Assembly: GCA_030599405.1 (NCBI GenBank)
Contig: JAUVOB010000098.1
Coordinates: forward strand, 1 to 6,160
Length of the DNA stretch: 6,160 nt
From: Chloroflexota bacterium
GTDB taxonomy: Bacteria > Chloroflexota > Anaerolineae > Promineifilales > Promineifilaceae
Reading direction: 5' to 3'
Part shown: positions 1 through 5,350 of the stretch, piece by piece
How positions within the stretch are numbered: the first letter of the stretch is position 1
Layout: every line of letters begins with the position of its first letter
Notes under the pieces: model-generated
What the model was told of the DNA's origin: nothing
Seen by the model: only the letters and a program-made list of their open reading frames with translations
Database searches by the model: none
Made by a program: the position numbers and the translations under genes

Positions 1-1472
1 AGAGAGTTATTAGCAATTCCCGAGCCAAAGAAATTAACCTGTCCTAGAGACTCGTCATTTAGCCTTACTTCTACGCGGTGATCTTCTTGGCGGAAATAGG
101 CCCAGATCATGACCCTCAGAGGGAAGCTGCTACCATCGTCATTTATGGGATCGGGAAAATGGAAACCAGTGCTCATCGACTGGTTTGGATCCCCAGCCCG
201 ACCGACCAGTGTCTTTCGCCAATACCAATGATCGTTGGCGTCGCTCATCGGCATACTGCTATAATATTGCGCGTCGACTTCAAGATGGTACTTGGCCTGG
301 TAGCGATCAGGCGCGACGCCACCTGCACTATCACTATCAGCCTCCATACGTTTGCCTGAACTACCGTCTGTGTAGTAGGAAAGCCAATAGATGTTGGTCG
401 ATGTTTCTTGAGTCTTTACCGCTTGCCCATAAAAGATCAGCGAATCGGAGCCATCGAAGAGACCATTACCATTGCTATCTATAATTCGTACGGCGACCTC
501 TGAATCCTGATAGCACATCCGCAAGGCGCCGACAGCGACTCCGCCCGGCCACCCACTAGCGCTTAAGTCACTAAAGGCAACCTTATGCATCCCTGTTTCA
601 TCAATGGCTAGACGGAAAGAGGTCCCCTCCATACAGGGTGATGTCTGTGTTTCAGAATCGAAATTTCGATGCAATCGCCAATCTCGGCTTTCATCGAAGT
701 TGATGAGCCTATAGCTGGAAATTGACTCGTAGGCCGGTCCTTCTTGCCTGGTTTCCAAGGCCAGGCTCTCAGTTCCAGAGGTATAATTGAAGGTAAGTTG
801 TACCGTTAAATGGGAGTAGATCTCTAGTGTTTGTCGGGCCGAATTTGCCAGTACTGGTCGAACGAGTACGCGCACGACCTGTCGATCTCGTAACCAGAAA
901 GCATCACCTAGCTCTACCGGATTCGCTGGAAAGAATTCATCAGCAGAATAGGCCTCCCCGTCTACCGGATACTTGGTCTCGAATTCAGGGACAAATTCGC
1001 TGACGTTTCTAGCTAGATCCGGGTGAGCATTCAACAGATGCTGTTGTGCCGCTGGAAGGGCACGAATCCCCTCAAGGACGTGGCTCTGTCCATCGAGAAC
1101 TGTTAACTCCGGAACGGCGCCCGGAGGGATGGCAACAAGGTAGCTGGTTTGCGGTAAATCTGGATGTCCCTCAATACCTAAGTAGCCGAAGCCTGGAATT
1201 CGAACCTGATCGAAACGACCAGAATCTGTCTCCACCGAGGACTTTACTATATCGGGAGGCGAGACCTCGAAAACCAGCCCGGTCTCATCAGATGAGAGAA
1301 TCTTAATGCCTGCCTTATCCACTTTGCCAGCGTCGGACTGGAACATCTGGATAGCAGAAGGCAGCTCCTCTCCATTCGAAGTGCCAAGCGTACTAAATGT
1401 AATAGCTAGGAAGATGAAGATGAATACGAGGATTGATAATTTAGTCTTAGGGAAAAAAGGCGAGGATACCAT
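1..1472 (-). CDS. Secreted gingipain-like C25 family protein, N-terminal part
   Basis: The frame is open from an ATG at 1472 to the left window edge (490 codons, no stop), so the C-terminus is missing. Residues 1-11 are a polar, lysine-containing N-region and residues 12-26 (LSILVFIFIFLAITF) are a strong hydrophobic core, together a Sec signal peptide, so the product is exported. Residues about 60-230 resemble the C25 propeptide domain: GHPDLP at 102-107 and IPPGA at 115-119 are its characteristic signature. Around residues 290-350 comes the domain that precedes the catalytic region in PorU/gingipain relatives, with ETGMHKV (292-298), an acidic DSNGNGLFDG loop (332-341) and IFYG (346-349). 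The catalytic His/Cys region would lie beyond the edge, so protease activity cannot be confirmed. The ribosome site (GAGAAAAAG) is weak; in-frame TTG codons upstream exist, but the ATG gives a normal signal peptide. It is transcribed in the same direction as the RiPP unit but separated from it by a terminator. Confidence 0.82.
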   Translation of the reverse strand, partial: MVSSPFFPKTKLSILVFIFIFLAITFSTLGTSNGEELPSAIQMFQSDAGKVDKAGIKILSSDETGLVFEVSPPDIVKSSVETDSGRFDQVRIPGFGYLGIEGHPDLPQTSYLVAIPPGAVPELTVLDGQSHVLEGIRALPAAQQHLLNAHPDLARNVSEFVPEFETKYPVDGEAYSADEFFPANPVELGDAFWLRDRQVVRVLVRPVLANSARQTLEIYSHLTVQLTFNYTSGTESLALETRQEGPAYESISSYRLINFDESRDWRLHRNFDSETQTSPCMEGTSFRLAIDETGMHKVAFSDLSASGWPGGVAVGALRMCYQDSEVAVRIIDSNGNGLFDGSDSLIFYGQAVKTQETSTNIYWLSYYTDGSSGKRMEADSDSAGGVAPDRYQAKYHLEVDAQYYSSMPMSDANDHWYWRKTLVGRAGDPNQSMSTGFHFPDPINDDGSSFPLRVMIWAYFRQEDHRVEVRLNDESLGQVNFFGSGIANNS

Positions 1473-1510
1473 GTTTGACGACTTTTTCTCAAATTTTGCA
1501 CTAGACAGCA

Positions 1511-1547
1511 ACAAGGGCTAGACAATTTAGCACTATCCAGCCCTTGT
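1511..1547 (-). other. Long hairpin in the leader of the C25 gene
   Basis: ACAAGGGCT (1511-1519) is perfectly complementary to AGCCCTTGT (1539-1547). The stem can be extended inward by two canonical and two G-T pairs. No T-run follows it closely on either strand, so it is not a standard intrinsic terminator. It lies 38 bp upstream of the C25 start codon and could be an mRNA-stabilising or attenuating leader structure, or an operator. Confidence 0.6.
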
Positions 1548-1601
1548 CCGCAATCAAAGGGTTGTAGACACCCTCCTGAGAGCTGTATTTGATTGTCCTC
1601 G

Positions 1602-1637
1602 AAAAAAAAAGACACAACCGCATCGGCAACGGTCGTG
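1602..1637 (-). terminator. Intrinsic terminator of the RiPP unit
   Basis: On the minus strand CACGACCG (1637-1630) pairs with CGGTTGTG (1620-1613), an 8-bp stem with one G-T pair and a 9-nt loop. It is followed after two bases by nine consecutive T (1610-1602). This is a textbook Rho-independent terminator, placed about 200 nt after the peptide gene. It closes the transcription unit before the C25 gene. Confidence 0.88.
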
Positions 1638-1704
1638 AAGTTCGCACAAACCTACAAGTCTTAATCCAAAATGCCTGACGAGATCAGATGCTAATATATA
1701 GGAG

Positions 1705-1746
1705 CGCTCGTTGCTCTTCTGAAATCGCCCGTTGTTCTATTGAAAC
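1705..1746 (-). repeat. Imperfect 21-bp tandem repeat
   Basis: Two directly adjacent 21-bp units (1705-1725 and 1726-1746) agree at 16 of 21 positions by my alignment. Read on the minus strand in one frame they give VSIEQRA and ISEEQRA, with two of the five differences silent. They lie in the 3' tail of the peptide transcript, inside a 37-codon open frame (TTG at 1797 to TGA at 1684) that has no ribosome-binding site. Confidence 0.6.
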
Positions 1747-1833
1747 AAGCCTTTTAGCTAGAAACACATACCAACCAGTGGATGCAGCTCTAACCAATCA
1801 ATAACAGATCTGGTGCTTGAGCTCGAAACAGAA

Positions 1834-1989
1834 CTAGCTGTTTACAACCGTGCACTCGTCGTCCACACCGGTTTTTCCGTTCACAGGATCCGAAGAGTCG
1901 CATGTACCTGCGATGCTCTCCATCAGTTCGCGGTGAATAACGGCCGGTTTTTCGTAGACAGACTTGCTCTCAGGTTTAAACTCTCTCAT
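1834..1989 (-). CDS. Putative RiPP precursor peptide, 51 aa
   Basis: ATG at 1989 is preceded by a good ribosome site AAGGA (1999-1995) with 5-nt spacing and the frame ends at TAG 1834-1836. The peptide starts MREFKPESKSVYEKPAVIHR (1-20), then ELMESIAGTC (21-30), and ends in DDECTVVNS (43-51). The N-terminal half is charged and amphipathic with Y12-E-K-P15, resembling the YxxP element of leaders bound by PqqD-like RRE domains. The C-terminal half is rich in Asp, Ser, Gly and Thr, with Cys30 and Cys46 and no aromatic residue, and ends in Ser51. It is the last gene of the unit, 54 bp after the radical SAM stop and before a strong terminator, the usual place for a precursor or its equivalent. Function is inferred from size, layout and neighbours; I do not recognise a named family. 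The cleavage site is unknown; the region of A27-G28 is a plausible boundary. Confidence 0.82.
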   Translation of the reverse strand: MREFKPESKSVYEKPAVIHRELMESIAGTCDSSDPVNGKTGVDDECTVVNS

Positions 1990-2043
1990 CTAGATCCTTG
2001 TCAGCAACAAAGAACGATAATCAATGGATAGGACGATATTATC

Positions 2044-3105
2044 TTAATGCCCACCATTATCCAAATACGCTTTTCGCCTAAGACGCGCTTCCCGATAAGC
2101 GATTGAAGAACAACCTAACAAATCACCATCCTCACAAGCGGCCGTTCCGTGACAACGAACACAGAATTGCCGCAACTCACATGTGGAGCAAACTGGCAAA
2201 TTGCCCATCGTGAGACTGGAAGTCTCGCTCCAGACAGGTGACTTATCCCATATCTCAGCCATCGACATCTGCCGCACATTCCCAGCTGTGATCCGGGCGC
2301 CCACACAGGTATATACATCTCCATAGGGGCCAAGATCGAAGCTGTTCATACCAATGCTGCAGAATCGGGCATTCTCATTATATGGGTATGGTGTAAAGGT
2401 TTCTGCGCTAATGCGTTCCCGAAGAAAGTCCAGCAATTGGTCATCCGAAGGTCGGTGCCGTAAAGGTGACAAATCTCCAGTATGCTTAGGAGTAACAGTT
2501 AAGTCGTACTTAAAGGTGATGCCCAGATCAGAAGCAAGCTCCTTAAGAGCATCAATCTGATGGATATTCTCCTTCATTAGAGGTGTCTTAATAAGACACC
2601 GAACGTTGCGTTCTAAGAGCAATTTAACGGCGCGTATCGTGAGGTCGTAAGAACCTGGCACTTGCGTTATGCCATCATGCGTTTTTGCATCGGCTCCGTA
2701 AACGCTTAATTCAACGACAACTGGTTTAACGACCGCAATCTTATCAGCTATCTGTGGCTTTATCATGATCCCATTTGTGAAATATCGAACCGCAAATCCT
2801 TTCATTCGCGCGTATCTCGATATCTCAAAAATATCCTTACGAAGGAATACTTCACCACCTGAAAAGCTTAAGGTAAGTGCACCTAACTCGGCTAACTCAT
2901 CGATGACCCGTTTCGCCTCTTCTGTTGACAATTCTCCAGGCACCTTCGCTCCCGGAGGCAGCACATCCAGATAACAGTGGGTGCATTTTTCATTGCATCT
3001 ATACGTTATCTCCCAGTGTACGGAGAAAAGACGATGCTCATCTCTAGTCCGGCGAACGATATCGTTATATGAATTGGTATTTACGTCGACTGCCTGGCCT
3101 GTCAA
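2044..3105 (-). CDS. Radical SAM/SPASM peptide-modifying enzyme
   Basis: This 353-residue protein has the radical SAM cluster motif CNEKCTHC (Cys37, Cys41, Cys44), which binds the [4Fe-4S] cluster that cleaves S-adenosylmethionine, followed by the SAM-contacting SGGE at 82-85. The C-terminal half is a SPASM domain with Cys249, 267, 306, 309, 315, 318, 324 and 332, enough for two auxiliary iron-sulfur clusters. This architecture is shared by PqqE, anSME and sactipeptide/ranthipeptide maturases. The TTG start at 3105 directly follows the TAG of the pqqD-like gene, and GAGGAGG (3114-3120) lies 8 nt upstream, inside the acidic tail codons of that gene. It is therefore translationally coupled. The likely substrate is the 51-residue peptide encoded downstream. 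The chemistry (thioether, carbon-carbon bond, epimerisation) cannot be read from the sequence. Confidence 0.93.
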   Translation of the reverse strand: MTGQAVDVNTNSYNDIVRRTRDEHRLFSVHWEITYRCNEKCTHCYLDVLPPGAKVPGELSTEEAKRVIDELAELGALTLSFSGGEVFLRKDIFEISRYARMKGFAVRYFTNGIMIKPQIADKIAVVKPVVVELSVYGADAKTHDGITQVPGSYDLTIRAVKLLLERNVRCLIKTPLMKENIHQIDALKELASDLGITFKYDLTVTPKHTGDLSPLRHRPSDDQLLDFLRERISAETFTPYPYNENARFCSIGMNSFDLGPYGDVYTCVGARITAGNVRQMSMAEIWDKSPVWSETSSLTMGNLPVCSTCELRQFCVRCHGTAACEDGDLLGCSSIAYREARLRRKAYLDNGGH

Positions 3106-3399
3106 CTACTCATCCTCCTCTTTTTCGTCAAGGATGATTACCGACTGATCGACCAACTGAAGCAAGAACTCTCTTACGTCAGCATCGGCTTGCTCTCGCG
3201 AAATCTCGTATTCACCGGCGATAGTCTCAGATATTTCTTCGACCGAGTTGTTCCCATTGGCAAGTTCGAATATACGCGAACCTACTTGATTCAGGACATT
3301 TACTTCACTGCTGTCAGCAAGTATCAGTACGGCTTCTCCGTCAATAACCCTACCCGCTGTCTGCGGATGCGGCTTTGGGTACATCTTCGAAATGTTCAT
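3106..3399 (-). CDS. PqqD-like RiPP recognition element protein
   Basis: A 97-residue stand-alone PqqD-type protein. The family pattern is visible as GRVIDGEAVLIL (16-27), VNVLNQVGSRIFELANG (33-49) and then the helical segment with VEEISETIAGEY (53-64), Asp74-Val75 and FLLQLVDQSVI (78-88), followed by an acidic tail DEKEEDE. Such domains form winged helix-turn-helix folds that bind the leader of a precursor peptide and present it to the radical SAM enzyme. I choose the ATG at 3399 over the TTG at 3402 because GGAAGG (3411-3406) is 6 nt upstream of the ATG. The gene overlaps the 3' end of the HprK-like gene by 50 bp in another frame and abuts the radical SAM gene without a gap, so the three are tightly coupled. 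Confidence 0.9.
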   Translation of the reverse strand: MNISKMYPKPHPQTAGRVIDGEAVLILADSSEVNVLNQVGSRIFELANGNNSVEEISETIAGEYEISREQADADVREFLLQLVDQSVIILDEKEEDE

Positions 3400-4216
3400 C
3401 AATTACCTTCCAAAATCCATCGTCGCGTTTGAAATGCAACGTCATTACCGGCACTGATCTAACAACACTATCGCAGACATCTACCAATAAATCGGTTAGC
3501 GATAGTTCCCTAACGACAAAAGGTGATGATGCTACTAAATCGGCAACGGCAGTCACTGTCGATATCGGCTCGAGAAAATGATCGGTATCCTGTCTTATGC
3601 GAAAGATCGCTTGTAGAGGAGCATTTTGGTTTGCCCTGGGTGCATCCGACATCTCTCCACGAAAAGGAACACCATAGAGTATACTTGCTCCGTTCTCGAT
3701 ACGGATAACCACGAGATCGTCGCTAACAACATCAGAACTTCTGGCCGCTATTCGAGAGGTAGTTGTCTTTCCAGCGCCACTAGGACCAAAAAAGACATAG
3801 CCAAGACCATTACGAATTACACCAGCCGCATGCAATAGCACAGCATTGTTCTTAACGCAAAGCCAGGCGAAAACAGCGCGCAGGTAATTCTCGATTCTAG
3901 CTTCGGGCGCCATATCCAGATAACCGCGACCCGTGGCGAAGTCTACTTCTCCTCGCTCGAGATATGATTGAAAAGTAAGCCGATCATCTTCGAATTCAGC
4001 TTCGATTATCCATGGTCCCGGCTTCGGCTCTATATAAAGAACCTCCGGTATGACATTGATCTCGATCGAAATGTGTGGTGATTCGTCTGTGGAAAGAAAA
4101 TCTTGATAACGAGATCGAATCCGGTTACCAACCAATTCATCATCGGTCTCAAGCAAAACACAGAAACCAGCAATATTGAGGGTAAGACGTTTGCGGTTCG
4201 TTCTCTCGTCTGTCAA
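3350..4216 (-). CDS. HPr kinase-like ATPase of a RiPP locus
   Basis: A 288-residue protein with the HprK/PEPCK-type nucleotide fold. LLHAAG (127-132) precedes a perfect P-loop GPSGAGKT (144-151). VVSDDLVVI (163-171) is the Walker-B-like aspartate pair region, and YGVPFRGE (181-188) is the conserved strand-loop seen in this family. About 120 N-terminal residues are specific to this group and differ from true HPr kinase. Homologues occur beside PqqD and maturation genes; in lasso-peptide clusters such as paeninodin they phosphorylate the C-terminal Ser of the precursor. Here the neighbouring peptide also ends in Ser, making peptide phosphorylation a reasonable inference. Regulation of HPr is unlikely, as no PTS genes are nearby. 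The start is TTG at 4216 with AGGGG 6 nt upstream. The 3' end overlaps the pqqD-like gene. Confidence 0.87.
   Translation of the reverse strand: MTDERTNRKRLTLNIAGFCVLLETDDELVGNRIRSRYQDFLSTDESPHISIEINVIPEVLYIEPKPGPWIIEAEFEDDRLTFQSYLERGEVDFATGRGYLDMAPEARIENYLRAVFAWLCVKNNAVLLHAAGVIRNGLGYVFFGPSGAGKTTTSRIAARSSDVVSDDLVVIRIENGASILYGVPFRGEMSDAPRANQNAPLQAIFRIRQDTDHFLEPISTVTAVADLVASSPFVVRELSLTDLLVDVCDSVVRSVPVMTLHFKRDDGFWKVIDEHFEDVPKAASADSG
3406..3411 (-). promoter_or_regulatory. Ribosome site deciding the pqqD-like start
   Basis: GGAAGG on the minus strand lies inside the HprK-like coding region. Its 6-nt spacing to the ATG at 3399 supports that start over the TTG one codon earlier. Confidence 0.65.
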
Positions 4217-4252
4217 GAGTTACCCCTGAAAGTTTCGGAACAGCAGAATCGT

Positions 4253-4261
4253 ATCATAGCA
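4253..4261 (-). promoter_or_regulatory. Possible extended -10 promoter before the HprK-like gene
   Basis: TGC directly followed by TATGAT on the minus strand matches the extended -10 pattern TGn-TATAAT with one mismatch. No good -35 is present. It would start transcription about 30 nt before the TTG of the HprK-like gene, within the 91-bp gap after the lipoprotein gene, and so could express the modification genes apart from the lipoprotein. Chance occurrence is quite possible. Confidence 0.3.
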
Positions 4262-4307
4262 GTATTATGGTGGCAAAAGGCCATGACCAATATTAAGCTA
4301 CCTATTA

Positions 4308-4676
4308 TCAACCTCCGGCTGTGATTTCAATAGGTTCAGATTCCGTGGAATTGCCTTGCCTGTCAATCGACTCCAATTTGTAGTAATAGGTAACACCATT
4401 GACAACGTCATGGTCGACGTAACTGTGTTCTCCTCCGACATTCGGATCAAAAGCAGGGGGGATCAACTCATCATTTACTTTGATAAAAGGGCCGTCTTCT
4501 GACTCGGACCGGAGAAGATTAAAACCGATTATGTCAAGTTCACTCTCTGTCGTCCAGGTTATCGTTAGCTCTGTCTGACCCAGCAAATCACAACTCGTCA
4601 AAGAAACCAGCAGTATGAGGGCGATCCAGATCCAACGTGGAAGAAGTGAATTGATGAGGTCCTGTCCGGTGAACAC
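4308..4676 (-). CDS. Small lipoprotein with a fibronectin type III-like domain
   Basis: The 122-residue product has a short N-region ending in Arg14, a hydrophobic segment at 16-26 and a lipobox LTSC ending at Cys29, so it should be lipidated and anchored on the outer face of the membrane. The rest, about 90 residues, is one fibronectin type III-like beta sandwich: ITWTTESELDIIGFNLLRS (39-57) and later TYYYKLESIDRQGN (96-109) are typical of bacterial Fn3 modules in surface proteins. The start is GTG, and no other usual start codon lies in frame before the lipobox region. The promoter places the transcript start at or next to this GTG. It is the first gene of the RiPP unit, 91 bp ahead of the HprK-like gene. 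A role in docking, display or self-protection is possible but unproven. Confidence 0.8.
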   Translation of the reverse strand: MFTGQDLINSLLPRWIWIALILLVSLTSCDLLGQTELTITWTTESELDIIGFNLLRSESEDGPFIKVNDELIPPAFDPNVGGEHSYVDHDVVNGVTYYYKLESIDRQGNSTESEPIEITAGG

Positions 4677-4682
4677 GGCGGG

Positions 4683-4711
4683 ATTGTAGGAAAGTGTAGA
4701 GGGACTGTCAA
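4683..4711 (-). promoter_or_regulatory. Strong sigma70-type promoter of the RiPP unit
   Basis: On the minus strand TTGACA (4711-4706) and TACAAT (4688-4683) are separated by exactly 17 bp, matching 11 of 12 consensus bases. The predicted start, 7 nt past the -10, falls at 4676, the first base of the lipoprotein GTG. No other strong promoter is seen down to the terminator at 1602-1637, so the five genes are probably co-transcribed from here. Confidence 0.82.
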
Positions 4712-4805
4712 GCGCAGATTCAGGGGGCTATCCGGACAATTATTCCGGCGACTGCCGACCTGCTACGTGGCGGTTTTTCGCACTGTCAAGTTGATTACTT
4801 GGTTC

Positions 4806-4836
4806 TTCACCCCTTAAGGCATTTTTCAGCTATAAT
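4806..4836 (+). promoter_or_regulatory. Probable promoter of the zinc-ribbon gene
   Basis: A perfect TATAAT lies at 4831-4836. The best -35 is TTCACC (4806-4811) at a long 19-bp spacing, so the upstream element is weak. The transcript would have an untranslated leader of about 110 nt, in which I recognise no riboswitch. The promoter is divergent from that of the RiPP unit, and the two share the 4712-4805 interval. Confidence 0.5.
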
Positions 4837-4954
4837 GGGCGAAACAATCCGGGGCGCCGTTCGCAGGCACGAAGTTCCCATACGCGAGACTCTTTTGTGT
4901 GAGGTTTTCGACTCAGCTTAATCAGCATGATCCCGGCAATCCTAGGAGATTCTT

Positions 4955-5161
4955 ATGCACATTCGATGTTCTTACTGCCGACATTCATTTAATCTCTCTC
5001 GTGATTACATCGCTCAGGCTGTGGCAGAAGCGAATGAAAACAAAATGAAATACGCTTCTGTCGAATGTATAAAGTGTCGTAAGCAGATCAAAGTGCCTGT
5101 TTCGCAGATGAAGCGATATGTTCCTCAGACCGATAAAGATGATGAGGAAAAAGAGGATTAG
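4955..5161 (+). CDS. Small double-CxxC zinc-ribbon protein
   Basis: The 68-residue product has CSYC (Cys5, Cys8) and CIKC (Cys38, Cys41), two knuckles that should bind one zinc ion, like the short MJ0042-type zinc ribbons found at the start of many bacterial proteins. Between them is a helical, charged linker, and residues 60-68 form a highly acidic tail. There is no signal peptide or membrane segment, so it is probably cytoplasmic. ATG at 4955 is preceded by AGGAG (4944-4948) with 6-nt spacing. It stands alone, divergent from the RiPP unit and convergent with obg. No specific function can be assigned; nucleic acid or protein binding is the usual guess for such ribbons. Confidence 0.78.
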   Translation: MHIRCSYCRHSFNLSRDYIAQAVAEANENKMKYASVECIKCRKQIKVPVSQMKRYVPQTDKDDEEKED

Positions 5162-5295
5162 GGCTAAAGATAAACACGTCGAACACCATCGCTATCATGA
5201 CCGATGAGATCTGCCGGGCACAAATAACAGGTTGCAGAAATCAGGCGACGCTGGTGCGGACCGAGTAGTAACTGGGGCTGTTTCGCCCGGTATAG

Positions 5296-5324
5296 AGTGG
5301 GATCACGATTTCCCACTAATTTTT
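5296..5324 (+). terminator. Probable terminator of the zinc-ribbon gene
   Basis: AGTGGGA (5296-5302) pairs perfectly with TCCCACT (5311-5317) over an 8-nt loop. It is followed by AA and five T (5320-5324) on the plus strand. The T tract is short and offset by two bases, so efficiency is uncertain. It lies about 135 bp after the stop codon. Confidence 0.55.
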
Positions 5325-5350
5325 GAATGTTGTCGATCTGCTTGGATCCC

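Larger units (their letters stand above)
1473..1833. other. Intergenic stretch between peptide gene and C25 gene
   Basis: This 361-bp gap holds the 3' untranslated tail of the peptide gene, a 21-bp tandem repeat, an intrinsic terminator and, closer to the C25 gene, a long hairpin. I see no convincing gene on either strand. A perfect AGGAGG (minus strand, 1572-1577) is not followed by a usable start codon. No convincing promoter for the C25 gene was found; the best I can point to is TTGCGG with TAAATT (1524-1529) at 18-bp spacing, which matches consensus poorly. Confidence 0.6.

Noticed and set aside
78..484. Two plus-strand reading frames of 93 and 99 codons
   Set aside because: They lie opposite the C25 coding region, whose frame has a signal peptide and recognisable domain motifs; their proteins have no recognisable features and no ribosome sites.
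1572..1577. Perfect AGGAGG as the ribosome site of a small gene
   Set aside because: The only close start codon (GTG, overlapping spacing) opens a frame that stops after five codons.
1406..1615. Minus-strand 69-codon frame overlapping the terminator T-run and the C25 start
   Set aside because: It would begin inside the terminator T tract region and reads low-complexity Ser at its end, in a different frame from the well-supported C25 signal peptide.
1813..2031. Plus-strand 72-codon frame over the peptide gene
   Set aside because: It is antisense to the peptide gene, has no good ribosome site or promoter, and its start context is poor.
2038..2043. Minus-strand GATAAT as a private promoter for the peptide gene
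   Set aside because: The -10 match is good (5 of 6) and the position is plausible, but the only -35 candidates (TTTGGA/TTGGAT) match poorly with short spacing, so I leave it unannotated.
1834..3105. Canonical lasso-peptide cluster
   Set aside because: The YxxP leader element, PqqD and HprK-like kinase fit, but no asparagine-synthetase-like cyclase or transglutaminase-like protease is present and a radical SAM enzyme is, so the lasso label is not supported.
2044..3399. Pyrroloquinoline quinone (PQQ) biosynthesis genes
   Set aside because: The PqqD-like and PqqE-like proteins suggest it, but the peptide lacks the Glu and Tyr in the core that PqqA needs (its only Tyr is in the leader) and pqqB/pqqC are absent.
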